Made by a program: the position numbers and the translations under genes
Assembly: GCA_937988885.1 (NCBI GenBank)
Contig: CALKHR010000044.1
Location: 1-5,511 of the forward strand
Origin: an uncultured Roseiflexaceae bacterium
Lineage (GTDB): Bacteria > Chloroflexota > Chloroflexia > Chloroflexales > Roseiflexaceae
Length of the DNA stretch: 5,511 bases
Direction: 5' to 3'
Part shown: positions 1 through 5,354 of the stretch, piece after piece
Layout: the number at the start of each line of letters is the position of its first letter
Position numbering within the stretch: the first letter of the stretch is position 1
The notes under the pieces: generated by a model
What the model saw: only the letters and a program-made list of their open reading frames with translations
The model's database searches: none
Told to the model about the DNA's origin: nothing

Positions 1-101
1 AGCTCGTCGGCGAGGTGGTCCAGTACGAGGAGGCGTATCGGCTCTGCTACATCCGTGGTCCCGAAGGGCATCTGATCGGGCTTGCCGAGCCGCTGGGGTA
101 G
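1..101 (+). CDS. VOC/glyoxalase-family protein, C-terminal fragment
   Basis: The left edge cuts this gene; only the last 32 codons (from position 3) and a TAG stop at 99-101 are present. The visible peptide contains YRLCYIRGPEGHLIGLAE followed by PLG. This is the usual last strand of the vicinal-oxygen-chelate fold (glyoxalase I, bleomycin resistance protein, extradiol dioxygenase relatives): a YxRGPEG turn and then an LxE strand, whose Glu is commonly a metal ligand in the family. The substrate cannot be told from this fragment, since the fold covers lyases, dioxygenases and binding proteins. The gene runs towards ohr and ends in a hairpin that begins at its own stop codon. Family assignment is fairly secure; function is unknown. 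Confidence 0.72.
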   Translation, partial: LVGEVVQYEEAYRLCYIRGPEGHLIGLAEPLG

Positions 102-143
102 GTGGCATCGACGTTCTGCTCCGCCAAAGGCCGATGCCACCTA
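99..143. terminator. Hairpin between convergent VOC and ohr genes
   Basis: A perfect 12-bp inverted repeat: TAGGTGGCATCG at 99-110 and CGATGCCACCTA at 132-143, with a 21-nt loop. The left arm starts at the VOC stop codon. No T-run follows on either side, so this is a hairpin without the classic U-tract. Its place between converging genes suggests a two-way terminator or 3'-end stabiliser. Smaller imperfect hairpins (161-180, and GCAC/GTGC at 177-188) lie between it and the ohr stop. Confidence 0.6.
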
Positions 144-189
144 GCGCTATCAAAACGCTTGTGCCCTCTGCTGAGAGCACACTAGTGCC

Positions 190-609
190 CTACACCACCA
201 CCAACTCGACATCGATATTGCCATGCACGGCCCGCGAGTAGGGGCAGAGCGCGTGGGCTGCTTCAGCCAACTCCTGCGCTTTGGCGCGGTCAACACCCGG
301 TATCTCGATGGCGATCTTCGCGGTGAGGCCGTAGCCGCCGTCGGGATCAGCGCCCTGGCCCACTTCCACACGCAGCACGGAGCCAGACACGTCGTCGCCG
401 CTACGGCGAGCCACTGCGATCAGCGCGCTCTGTAGGCACGCGCCCCAAGCCGCCGCAAACAGTTGCTCGGGGTTGGTGCCCTCGCTCACACCGTTCAGTT
501 TGGGGCGGCGCAACTGCACATCCAGCACACCATCATCGCTCACCGCACGACCCTCGCGCCCGCCCGTCACCGTCACGGTCGTGGAATAACTCGGCGTGAT
601 CTTGCCCAT
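190..609 (-). CDS. ohr: Organic hydroperoxide resistance protein (Ohr/OsmC fold)
   Basis: A 139-residue protein, the usual length for Ohr. Ohr is a cytoplasmic, thiol-dependent peroxidase that reduces organic and fatty-acid hydroperoxides to alcohols, usually recharged by lipoylated proteins. The key residues are present: Arg18 in GGREGRAVS, the EGTNPEQLFAAAWGACLQSA segment with Glu48 and peroxidatic Cys58, and resolving Cys122 in CPYSRAVHGNI. Two cysteines at this spacing, plus the GTNPEQLFAA and CPYS motifs, point to Ohr rather than OsmC. The ATG at 607-609 has a strong AGGAGAGG Shine-Dalgarno at 614-621. No ohrR regulator is visible, although ohrR is often adjacent. The gene is divergent from the BHMT-like gene and convergent with the VOC gene, so it is probably monocistronic. 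Confidence 0.96.
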   Translation of the reverse strand: MGKITPSYSTTVTVTGGREGRAVSDDGVLDVQLRRPKLNGVSEGTNPEQLFAAAWGACLQSALIAVARRSGDDVSGSVLRVEVGQGADPDGGYGLTAKIAIEIPGVDRAKAQELAEAAHALCPYSRAVHGNIDVELVVV

Positions 610-640
610 AACACCTCTCCTGTTGCAGAAAACGTCCTCA

Positions 641-656
641 GCATTATAACGAATGC
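641..656 (-). promoter_or_regulatory. ohr -10 box embedded in an inverted repeat
   Basis: On the minus strand a consensus TATAAT lies at 648-643, placing the start of transcription about 25-30 nt before the ohr ATG. No good -35 is seen 16-18 bp upstream. The box is wrapped in a small inverted repeat, GCATT at 641-645 and AATGC at 652-656. Such an element over a -10 is where a repressor would act; OhrR (MarR family) commonly represses ohr from an operator of this kind. The arms are only 5 bp and do not match an OhrR operator I can recall, so the operator reading is tentative. Confidence 0.5.
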
Positions 657-703
657 CCTTGCTGTGTGCCGCGTTTGTGCCTTCAGCCAGTGCGCGTTTG
701 GGC

Positions 704-717
704 GGTACAGAGGTACA
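704..717 (+). repeat. Tandem GGTACA direct repeat upstream of the BHMT promoter
   Basis: GGTACA occurs at 704-709 and again at 712-717, an 8-bp period, ending 18 bp before the -35 box of the promoter at 736-764. Paired half-sites at this distance could bind an activator, but the repeat is short enough to be chance. Confidence 0.25.
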
Positions 718-735
718 TCCTTAGCACCGCCTGCA

Positions 736-764
736 TTGACAGCCACGCATCACTCTGCTAGAAT
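736..764 (+). promoter_or_regulatory. Sigma70-type promoter for the BHMT-like gene
   Basis: TTGACA at 736-741, an exact 17-bp spacer, and TAGAAT at 759-764, one mismatch from TATAAT. The predicted start of transcription is near 771, giving a leader of about 100 nt before the ATG at 871. This is the best promoter in the window and suggests strong constitutive or repressor-controlled expression. Confidence 0.8.
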
Positions 765-791
765 CGCGCCGTTCACCCGAATCCACCTCAT

Positions 792-826
792 ATCGAAGAG
801 TACACGCTGGCTTACAGCGTGGCGAT
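792..826 (+). other. Hairpin in the BHMT 5' leader
   Basis: Within the predicted leader, CACGCTG (803-809) and CAGCGTG (815-821) form a perfect 7-bp stem with a GCTTA loop. It is enclosed by a 4-bp stem, ATCG (792-795) with CGAT (823-826), across an A-rich asymmetric internal loop (796-802). It sits about 45 nt before the start codon and matches no riboswitch class I can recall. It may only stabilise the transcript. Confidence 0.4.
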
Positions 827-870
827 CGGCACACCAAACGCGATTCCTTCAACAGAAAGCAAGGGGAACC

Positions 871-1854
871 ATGAGTAAAGGTCTTCTCGAACGCCTAGCC
901 GAAGGGGTTGTTCTTGGCGATGGCGGTTATCTGCTGGAACTCGAAAAGCGCGGTTATGTCCAGGCTGGTCCCTTTACCCCTGAAGTAAGCCTCACACACC
1001 CCGAAGCGCTGGCGCAGCTTCACCGTGAGTTTCTGATGGCGGGTGCCGAAGTGCTGCAAGCCCTCACCTTCTACGCCAGCGAGGATAAGTTGGCTACGGT
1101 GGGTTTGGCGGGCAAGGTCGATGAAATCAATCGCGCTGCGGTGAGCATTGCGCGGAGTGTGGCTGCCGAGGGGGATGCGCTCGTGGCGGGCAATCTCAGT
1201 CTGACGTGGGCCTACGATGCCAATGATCCCGCTTCGGCGGATCGGGTGCGCGCCCTGTTCGACCGCCAGCTCGAAGTGCAGATGGAAGTTGGCATTGATT
1301 TGGTGATCGGGGAGACGTTCTCGTGGCTGGGTGAGGCACTGTTGGCGACCGAGCGCGCCCGCAAAACTGGCCTGCCCGTCATGATCACGATGTCGTTTGA
1401 TCAGAACCCGCTGTCGTACGATGGCTACACACCCGCCGAGTGTGCGCGCCGTCTGGCCGATGCCGGGGCCGATGTGGTCGGCATCAACTGTTTGCGCAAT
1501 CCCGAGTACACACTGCCGTTGATGGCCGAGATGCGCGCCGCCGTCAGTTGCTACGTGGGCTGCCAGCCAGCCGCCTACCATACCCCTCCCGACCACCTCG
1601 ACTTCACGTCGATGCCCGAGTTCCCATTAGCGCTCGACCCGCTGCAGCTCACACGCGCCGCAATGGCCGATTACGCCGTCAAAGCTCGCGATATGGGCAT
1701 CAACTACATCGGCTCGTGCTGTGGATCGGTGGCTGCGCACGTGCGCGCAATGGCAAAGGCGCTCGGCAAACTGCCCAGCGAGGAGCGCGAATGGCGCAGC
1801 AAGACGGGCAAGCCGATGTCGGCCTACGAATTTTACGATCACGACGCCGCCTAA
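871..1854 (+). CDS. Betaine-homocysteine S-methyltransferase-like protein
   Basis: A 327-residue zinc enzyme of the homocysteine S-methyltransferase (Pfam S-methyl_trans) barrel family. The N-terminal half closely follows animal BHMT: GDGGY (Asp17, Gly18 for homocysteine), LEKRGYVQAGPFTPE, HPEALAQLHREF and TFYASEDKL (Tyr68). Glu148 matches the homocysteine-contacting Glu159. The three zinc cysteines are Cys207 (GINC) and Cys283-Cys284 (GSCCG). It is shorter than human BHMT (406 residues) because the C-terminal dimerisation arm is missing. By alignment from memory, human Trp44 and Tyr160 of the betaine pocket are Phe35 and Thr149 here, so betaine is likely but not assured as methyl donor. The ATG at 871, with AAGGGG at 861-866, is chosen over an upstream extension to 463, because family homology begins at SKGLLERL and the promoter lies at 736-764. 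The product is methionine, plus the demethylated donor. Confidence 0.9.
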   Translation: MSKGLLERLAEGVVLGDGGYLLELEKRGYVQAGPFTPEVSLTHPEALAQLHREFLMAGAEVLQALTFYASEDKLATVGLAGKVDEINRAAVSIARSVAAEGDALVAGNLSLTWAYDANDPASADRVRALFDRQLEVQMEVGIDLVIGETFSWLGEALLATERARKTGLPVMITMSFDQNPLSYDGYTPAECARRLADAGADVVGINCLRNPEYTLPLMAEMRAAVSCYVGCQPAAYHTPPDHLDFTSMPEFPLALDPLQLTRAAMADYAVKARDMGINYIGSCCGSVAAHVRAMAKALGKLPSEEREWRSKTGKPMSAYEFYDHDAA

Positions 1855-1892
1855 TCCTACGTGTGTCGTGCGATAAACGGTTCGCGCCAGCC

Positions 1893-1948
1893 TTGTGATC
1901 GTTTTCGCCGATGAGCGCGAGAACGATCACAAAGGATCGTGCATCCTT
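1893..1948 (+). terminator. 16-bp hairpin plus small second hairpin after the BHMT gene
   Basis: Positions 1893-1908 pair with 1917-1932 through 16 bp, with one T-G wobble (1904/1921), around an 8-nt loop (CGATGAGC). Directly after it, AAGGAT (1932-1937) pairs with ATCCTT (1943-1948) around a 5-nt loop. The two share base 1932. No U-tract follows, only a TT in the second arm. It lies 39 nt past the BHMT stop and may end, or partly attenuate, the transcript before the oxidase gene. Confidence 0.65.
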
Positions 1949-1952
1949 AGCT

Positions 1953-2033
1953 GTCACAGGCAAATCACGAAGTGAAGATACACGCGCCGCTGCTCGGTCC
2001 GTTGCGACAGTGAGCAGCAGCCCGGCCTGTGAC
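1953..2033 (+). other. Predicted three-way-junction leader RNA before the oxidase gene
   Basis: A perfect 9-bp closing stem, GTCACAGGC (1953-1961) with GCCTGTGAC (2025-2033), encloses two further stems. The first is a short TCAC-GAA-GTGA hairpin at 1965-1975. The second is a 7-bp stem, GCTGCTC (1989-1995) with GAGCAGC (2012-2018), with an extra GTC/GAC pairing inside its loop (1997-1999 with 2006-2008). The module ends 29 nt before the oxidase start codon. CACAGGCAAA followed by a small GAA-loop hairpin is faintly like the c-di-GMP-I (GEMM) motif, but the conserved GGGACGCAAAGCC part is absent. It may be an unrecognised regulatory RNA, or chance pairing in GC-rich DNA. Confidence 0.4.
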
Positions 2034-2062
2034 TCTGCGCCTATTGAACGCTGGACTCCATC

Positions 2063-3238
2063 ATGAAAAAACAGAACTACGAGTACATCGTGCTGGGCTT
2101 GGGTGGTATCGGCAGCGCTGCTGCCTATTGGCTCTCACGGCGCGCTGGCGGCGATGTGCTCGGCCTCGAACAGTTCGAGATCGGCCACGAGCGTGGCGCA
2201 TCGCAGGACCACTCGCGGATTATTCGGCTCTCGTACCACTCCCCCACGTATGTCGAACTCGCCAAACACGCCTACAGCGCTTGGGAAACGCTTGAATCGG
2301 AGAGCAACGAATCGCTGATCATTCGCTGCGGTGGGCTCGACTTCGGGCCGCGCGTCAGCACGCAGCCGCTCAGCGATTACTCCGAGAGTATGCGGGCCTG
2401 CGGCGTGCCGTTCGAGGAGCTCGATGCCGACGAGATTATGTACCGTTGGCCGCAATTCCGCGTCACCGACGATATTCATGGCATTTACCAGGCTGCGGGT
2501 GGGATCGCGCCCGCCATTCGCTGCAACGCCACGCACATCCGCATGGCGCGCGCCAACGGCGCCGAACTGCGCGAGCATACACCGGTGGTGGGTCTACGCG
2601 ATGTCGGTGGCGAGATCGAGGTGACCACGGCGGATATGACCTATCGCTGCCGCAAACTGGTGATCGCCGCCGACGCCTGGACAAACAACGTGCTGCAGCA
2701 CCTCGGCATGCGCCTGCCGCTCACCGTCACGCAAGAGCAGGTGAGCTACTTCCAGCCCGCGCAGCCCGAACTGTTTATGCCCGACCGCTTCCCCGTGTGG
2801 ATCTGGATGAACGACCCGTCGTTCTACGGCTTGCCGACCTATGGCGAGGCTGGCCCGAAGATCGGCCAGGATATCGGGGGCCGCGTGGTGACCGCCGAAA
2901 CGCGCACGTTCGAGCCGAATCCCGTCGTACACGAGCGCCTCGAAGGGTTCCTGCGCCAGTACATCCCGGGCGCGCTGGGGCCCGTCTTGCGCACCAAGAC
3001 CTGCCTCTACACGTTCACCCCCGATCGCGACTTCGTGATCGATAGCCTACCCAACCATCCAAACGTGCTGTTGGCGCTCGGCGCGGCGCACGCCTTCAAG
3101 TTCGCCTCGCTGTTCGGCAAAATCTTGAGCGAGCTGGCCATCCACGGCGAAACACCCTGCGATATCAGCAGCTTCGCGGTGGATCGGCCCATCTTGCTAG
3201 AGGAGGAGCCAACCCGCCAATTCATCCTGTACACCTAG
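2063..3238 (+). CDS. Monomeric sarcosine oxidase-type FAD amino acid oxidase
   Basis: A 391-residue flavoprotein of the MSOX/N-methyltryptophan oxidase/pipecolate oxidase family (DAO fold), which oxidises secondary amines with O2 to give H2O2 and the demethylated amino acid. An N-terminal Rossmann motif GLGGIG (12-17) and Glu36 bind FAD; SQDHSRIIR (47-55) matches the family arginine segment. Cys314 in KTCLYT matches MSOX Cys315, the covalent 8a-S-cysteinyl FAD site. Lys266 matches Lys265 (oxygen activation), and Lys346 in HAFKFAS matches Lys348. MSOX His269 is Asp270 here, so the substrate may differ from sarcosine. The length matches the family (about 385-390). The ATG at 2063 has only a weak GGA upstream, so translation may depend on the leader. 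Placement after the BHMT-like gene fits methylamine demethylation. Confidence 0.88.
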   Translation: MKKQNYEYIVLGLGGIGSAAAYWLSRRAGGDVLGLEQFEIGHERGASQDHSRIIRLSYHSPTYVELAKHAYSAWETLESESNESLIIRCGGLDFGPRVSTQPLSDYSESMRACGVPFEELDADEIMYRWPQFRVTDDIHGIYQAAGGIAPAIRCNATHIRMARANGAELREHTPVVGLRDVGGEIEVTTADMTYRCRKLVIAADAWTNNVLQHLGMRLPLTVTQEQVSYFQPAQPELFMPDRFPVWIWMNDPSFYGLPTYGEAGPKIGQDIGGRVVTAETRTFEPNPVVHERLEGFLRQYIPGALGPVLRTKTCLYTFTPDRDFVIDSLPNHPNVLLALGAAHAFKFASLFGKILSELAIHGETPCDISSFAVDRPILLEEEPTRQFILYT

Positions 3239-3269
3239 CAGAAGCCGTTATCGGCATCATCCATCTTCT

Positions 3270-3306
3270 TGTTTCGACCTTCTGTGGAACGCAGAAGGTC
3301 GAAGCA
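3270..3306 (+). terminator. Hairpin after the oxidase gene
   Basis: A perfect 12-bp stem, TTCGACCTTCTG (3273-3284) with CAGAAGGTCGAA (3292-3303), can be lengthened to 15 bp at its base (3270-3272 with 3304-3306, one wobble) and tightened at its loop. It begins 31 nt past the stop codon. There is no U-tract after it. It separates the oxidase from the GNAT gene. Confidence 0.72.
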
Positions 3307-3380
3307 TGTCCCCAATCATCAACATTAAGCCAAACGTGGTAGGATGTGAACGCGTTTGATCGAAGGCACCACAGAGTTGA

Positions 3381-3385
3381 AGGAG
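3381..3385 (+). promoter_or_regulatory. Shine-Dalgarno fixing the GNAT start
   Basis: AGGAG lies 6 nt before the ATG at 3392. It supports this start over an in-frame TTG at 3356, which has no such site. A weak promoter candidate upstream is TAGGAT at 3340-3345, with TCAACA at 3319-3324 only 15 bp away, which I do not regard as firm. Confidence 0.75.
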
Positions 3386-3391
3386 AATGCC

Positions 3392-3901
3392 ATGCCTGTT
3401 CAGCTCGTTGAGCCGAGCCTTGCTTGGAAAGATGCGTTTCTCGACATGGCCCACGAATGCCTCAGTAATGGCGATTTACGCTACCTCGCACCGATCAGTA
3501 ACTTCGATGGCTACCTGGAACATCTCTACGAATTTGCTCATGGCATCAATCTGCCGCCCAATATCGTGCAAGAGACCAGTTATTGGGCGCACGACGATGG
3601 CGTGATCGTAGGGGTGATTCGGCTTCGCCATCGCCTCAACCCGGCATTGGAGCAGATCGGCGGGCATATTGGCTACGAAGTGCGACCCTCGCGGCGGCGC
3701 ATGGGCTACGGCACCGAGATGTTGCGGCTGGTGCTGGAACCAGCCCGCCAACTTGGCCTCAAGCGCGTGTTGCTCACCTGCGATGCCACGAATATCGGCT
3801 CGGCGCGGATCATGGAGAAGAACGGCGGCGTGCTCACAAATCGGATCGAGATGCCGGAGAAGGGCAAGACCGTGCTGCACTACTGGATCAACCTGGAGTG
3901 A
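3392..3901 (+). CDS. GNAT-family N-acetyltransferase
   Basis: A 169-residue cytoplasmic acetyltransferase of the GNAT superfamily, resembling the predicted acetyltransferase group COG3981. The family transfers an acetyl group from acetyl-CoA to an amine; the substrate here is unknown. Visible landmarks: strand beta4 with GVIVGVIRLRHRLN (70-83), GGHIGYEVRPS (90-100), and the acetyl-CoA pyrophosphate loop RRMGYG (102-107) followed by helix TEMLRLVLEPA. Motif B is CDATNIGSARIMEKNGG (130-146), with Asn134 and the closing NGG turn typical of the family. The first 65 residues hold the acceptor-side helices. It has its own ribosome-binding site and is bounded by hairpins on both sides, so it is probably transcribed alone. 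There is no evident functional link to the neighbouring oxidase. Confidence 0.9.
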   Translation: MPVQLVEPSLAWKDAFLDMAHECLSNGDLRYLAPISNFDGYLEHLYEFAHGINLPPNIVQETSYWAHDDGVIVGVIRLRHRLNPALEQIGGHIGYEVRPSRRRMGYGTEMLRLVLEPARQLGLKRVLLTCDATNIGSARIMEKNGGVLTNRIEMPEKGKTVLHYWINLE

Positions 3902-3907
3902 GGAAGC

Positions 3908-3937
3908 AGCACTAGCCAATCTCGCTTGGCTAGTGCT
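3908..3937. terminator. Hairpin between convergent GNAT and ABC ATPase genes
   Basis: A perfect 12-bp inverted repeat, AGCACTAGCCAA (3908-3919) and TTGGCTAGTGCT (3926-3937), with a 6-nt loop TCTCGC. It lies in the 52-bp gap between the two converging stop codons and probably serves both. It has no T-run on either side. Confidence 0.75.
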
Positions 3938-3953
3938 ATGGCTTCGGCATGCG

Positions 3954-4958
3954 CTACGGCTCGACCAGCAAGCAGGCGACATCGTGTCCCTGCTTGCGCG
4001 CCAACACAGGATCGTGCTGGCGGCAGGTCTCCTGCGCGAGCGGGCAGCGCGGATGGAAGCGACAACCGGACGGAATATCGGCGGGATTCGGCGTCTCACC
4101 GCGCAGAATAATACGTTGCCGCCGATGTCGCGGGTCGGGGCTGGGGATAACCGAGAGCAGCGCCTTGGTATAGGGATGCTGCGGCTGTTGCAGCAACTCG
4201 CTTGTCGGGCCGAGCTCGACGATGCGCCCCAAGTACATCACCGCGATCCGATCTGCGAATAGCGCGGCAGTCGCGAGATCGTGGGTGATAAAGAGGATAC
4301 TGATGCCATGCGTGCGACGCAACTCGTTGAGCAGCATGAGGATCTCGGCGCGGATCGAGACATCGAGCATGCTGACGGGTTCGTCGGCCACCAACAAGCG
4401 CGGGTTTGTGACCAGCGCGCCAGCGATCACCACCCGTTGGCGCTGCCCGCCCGAAAGCTCGTGCGGGAGGCGATTAGCGAACTCCGCCGCCGGGCGCAAG
4501 CCCACCTCCTCCAACGCCGCATACACCTTTTGCCGACGCTCCTCGGCGGTGCGGTAGAGTTTGTGGACCTCAAGCGGCTCGCCAACGAGTTGAGCGATAG
4601 TCATGCGGGGGTTGAGCGACTCGTAGGGGTCTTGAAAGACCATCTGAATGGCTTGGCGCAACGAGCGGTCGCGGTGGAGAGTCTCGAACAGCGGGCGACC
4701 CTCGAACAGGATAGTGCCCGCGCTCGGCTCCTCCAAGCCCAAAACGCTCATCGCCGTAGTAGTTTTCCCACACCCCGATTCGCCCACCAGTGCCAGCACC
4801 TCACCGCGCTGTAGTTCGAATGAGACGCCATCGACAGCACGAACATCGGGTTGCGGTTTGCGAAAGGCTCCTAATAGGGTGCGTCGCGCCGAAAAATACT
4901 TGCGTAACTCGACGACCTCGAGGATTGGTCCAGTAGCAGACGCTGCTTCAGACGACAC
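3954..4958 (-). CDS. Oligopeptide/dipeptide ABC transporter ATP-binding protein (OppF/DppF type)
   Basis: A 334-residue ATPase that would power peptide (or nickel or sugar) import through a membrane permease pair. In order: Walker A GESGCGKTT (59-67, Lys65), Q-loop FQDPYESLNPR (108-118), signature LSGGQRQR (168-175), Walker B LLVADEP (188-194) with catalytic Glu193, D-loop SMLD (196-199) and switch His226 in ITHD. The C-terminal oligopeptide-transporter extension (about 229-334) carries QHPYTKALL and Cys299, Cys305, Cys312 and Cys329. In related DppD/OppD proteins such cysteines bind a [4Fe-4S] cluster. The start is GTG at 4958, with AGGA at 4967-4970 eight nt away; no in-frame ATG fits better. 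The gene is intact, but no permease, binding protein or OppD partner lies next to it, so the cargo is unknown. Confidence 0.92.
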   Translation of the reverse strand: MSSEAASATGPILEVVELRKYFSARRTLLGAFRKPQPDVRAVDGVSFELQRGEVLALVGESGCGKTTTAMSVLGLEEPSAGTILFEGRPLFETLHRDRSLRQAIQMVFQDPYESLNPRMTIAQLVGEPLEVHKLYRTAEERRQKVYAALEEVGLRPAAEFANRLPHELSGGQRQRVVIAGALVTNPRLLVADEPVSMLDVSIRAEILMLLNELRRTHGISILFITHDLATAALFADRIAVMYLGRIVELGPTSELLQQPQHPYTKALLSVIPSPDPRHRRQRIILRGETPNPADIPSGCRFHPRCPLAQETCRQHDPVLARKQGHDVACLLVEP

Positions 4959-4966
4959 GGTTCACA

Positions 4967-4970
4967 TCCT
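4967..4970 (-). promoter_or_regulatory. Shine-Dalgarno supporting the GTG start of the ABC ATPase
   Basis: Read on the minus strand, AGGA is followed by 8 nt (TGTGAACC) and then GTG. An ATG at 4966-4964 overlaps this site but is out of frame. No convincing promoter is visible between this gene and the MbtH stop, so transcription may come from read-through. Confidence 0.6.
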
Positions 4971-4976
4971 GACCAT

Positions 4977-5019
4977 TGCAGGGAAGAGAAGCCGAGGCGA
5001 GATGTTTCTCTCCCCTGCA
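4977..5019 (-). terminator. Hairpin between the MbtH-like and ABC ATPase genes
   Basis: Positions 4977-4990 pair with 5006-5019 in a 14-bp stem with one G-U wobble and a 15-nt loop. It lies 18 nt past the MbtH stop and about 18 nt before the ATPase GTG. It has no U-tract. It could terminate the mbtH transcript or act as an intercistronic hairpin if the two genes are co-transcribed. Confidence 0.6.
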
Positions 5020-5037
5020 TACACTAATCTTGATACG

Positions 5038-5271
5038 TTATGGCCGTTTGCGGATACTATCTTCCTTGCGCATACGGTCGCGCAAACTATCTGGCCGCAG
5101 ATCGGTCCATACTTCCTTAATGTAGTCCAAACACTCCTTTTTTGTGCCAGTTTTCCCAACTGCCTTCCAGCCAAGTGCTAACTCTTTATCCGCGGGCCAG
5201 ATCGAATACTGTTCTTCATGATTGACAACAACTGTGTATATTGTTGTATCCGACTGTTCTGAATCGCTCAT
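5038..5271 (-). CDS. MbtH-like protein (NRPS adenylation-domain partner)
   Basis: A 77-residue protein of the MbtH family. These are small chaperone-like partners that bind NRPS adenylation domains and help them fold and activate amino acids. The signature is clear: NHEEQYSIWP (17-26), GW (34-35), CLDYIKEVWTDLRPDSLR (47-64), with the three hallmark tryptophans Trp25, Trp35 and Trp55 and Ser23. The common Pro before GW is replaced (LALGW), and the tail after residue 67 is unusually basic. The ATG at 5271 has AAGGGGG at 5277-5283. I counted about 46% GC, well below the other genes here. No NRPS is in the window; one could lie beyond the right edge, or the gene may be an orphan acting in trans. 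Confidence 0.93.
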   Translation of the reverse strand: MSDSEQSDTTIYTVVVNHEEQYSIWPADKELALGWKAVGKTGTKKECLDYIKEVWTDLRPDSLRDRMRKEDSIRKRP

Positions 5272-5311
5272 ATTGTCCCCCTTGTTTAAATAAAGATGTG
5301 ATTACATCCAC

Positions 5312-5320
5312 AGTATAGCA
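5312..5320 (-). promoter_or_regulatory. Extended -10 promoter for the MbtH-like gene
   Basis: On the minus strand TGC-TATACT (5320-5312) matches the extended -10 pattern TGnTATAAT, which can work without a good -35. TTGAAA occurs upstream but only 13 bp away, too close. Transcription would start near 5305, about 33 nt before the ATG. An inverted repeat, GATGT (5295-5299) with ACATC (5304-5308), covers the start point. Confidence 0.55.
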
Positions 5321-5354
5321 CCCATTTTTATTTCAATCACGCAATATCATATTA

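Noticed and set aside
463..870. In-frame upstream extension of the BHMT reading frame (to give 463 residues)
   Set aside because: It runs antisense through ohr and across the promoter at 736-764. BHMT homology and a ribosome-binding site begin at the ATG at 871.
895..1596. Long minus-strand open frame (233 codons) inside the BHMT gene
   Set aside because: It is the antisense shadow of a gene with strong homology; its translation shows no recognisable domain.
1953..2033. Known c-di-GMP-I, glycine or SAM riboswitch
   Set aside because: The conserved cores (GGGACGCAAAGCC; CCGAAGGGGCAA; the SAM-I four-way junction) are not present, so I call only an unclassified structure.
2446..3045. 199-codon plus-strand frame inside the oxidase gene
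   Set aside because: It is rich in Arg, Ala and Pro, as expected of a frame-shifted read of GC-rich coding DNA. The overlapping oxidase frame has clear FAD motifs.
3356..3391. TTG start for the GNAT protein
   Set aside because: The ATG at 3392 has AGGAG 6 nt upstream, and family similarity does not need the extra 12 residues.
4281..5181. Plus-strand frames over the ABC ATPase and MbtH genes
   Set aside because: Both minus-strand genes show complete family motifs; the plus frames show none.
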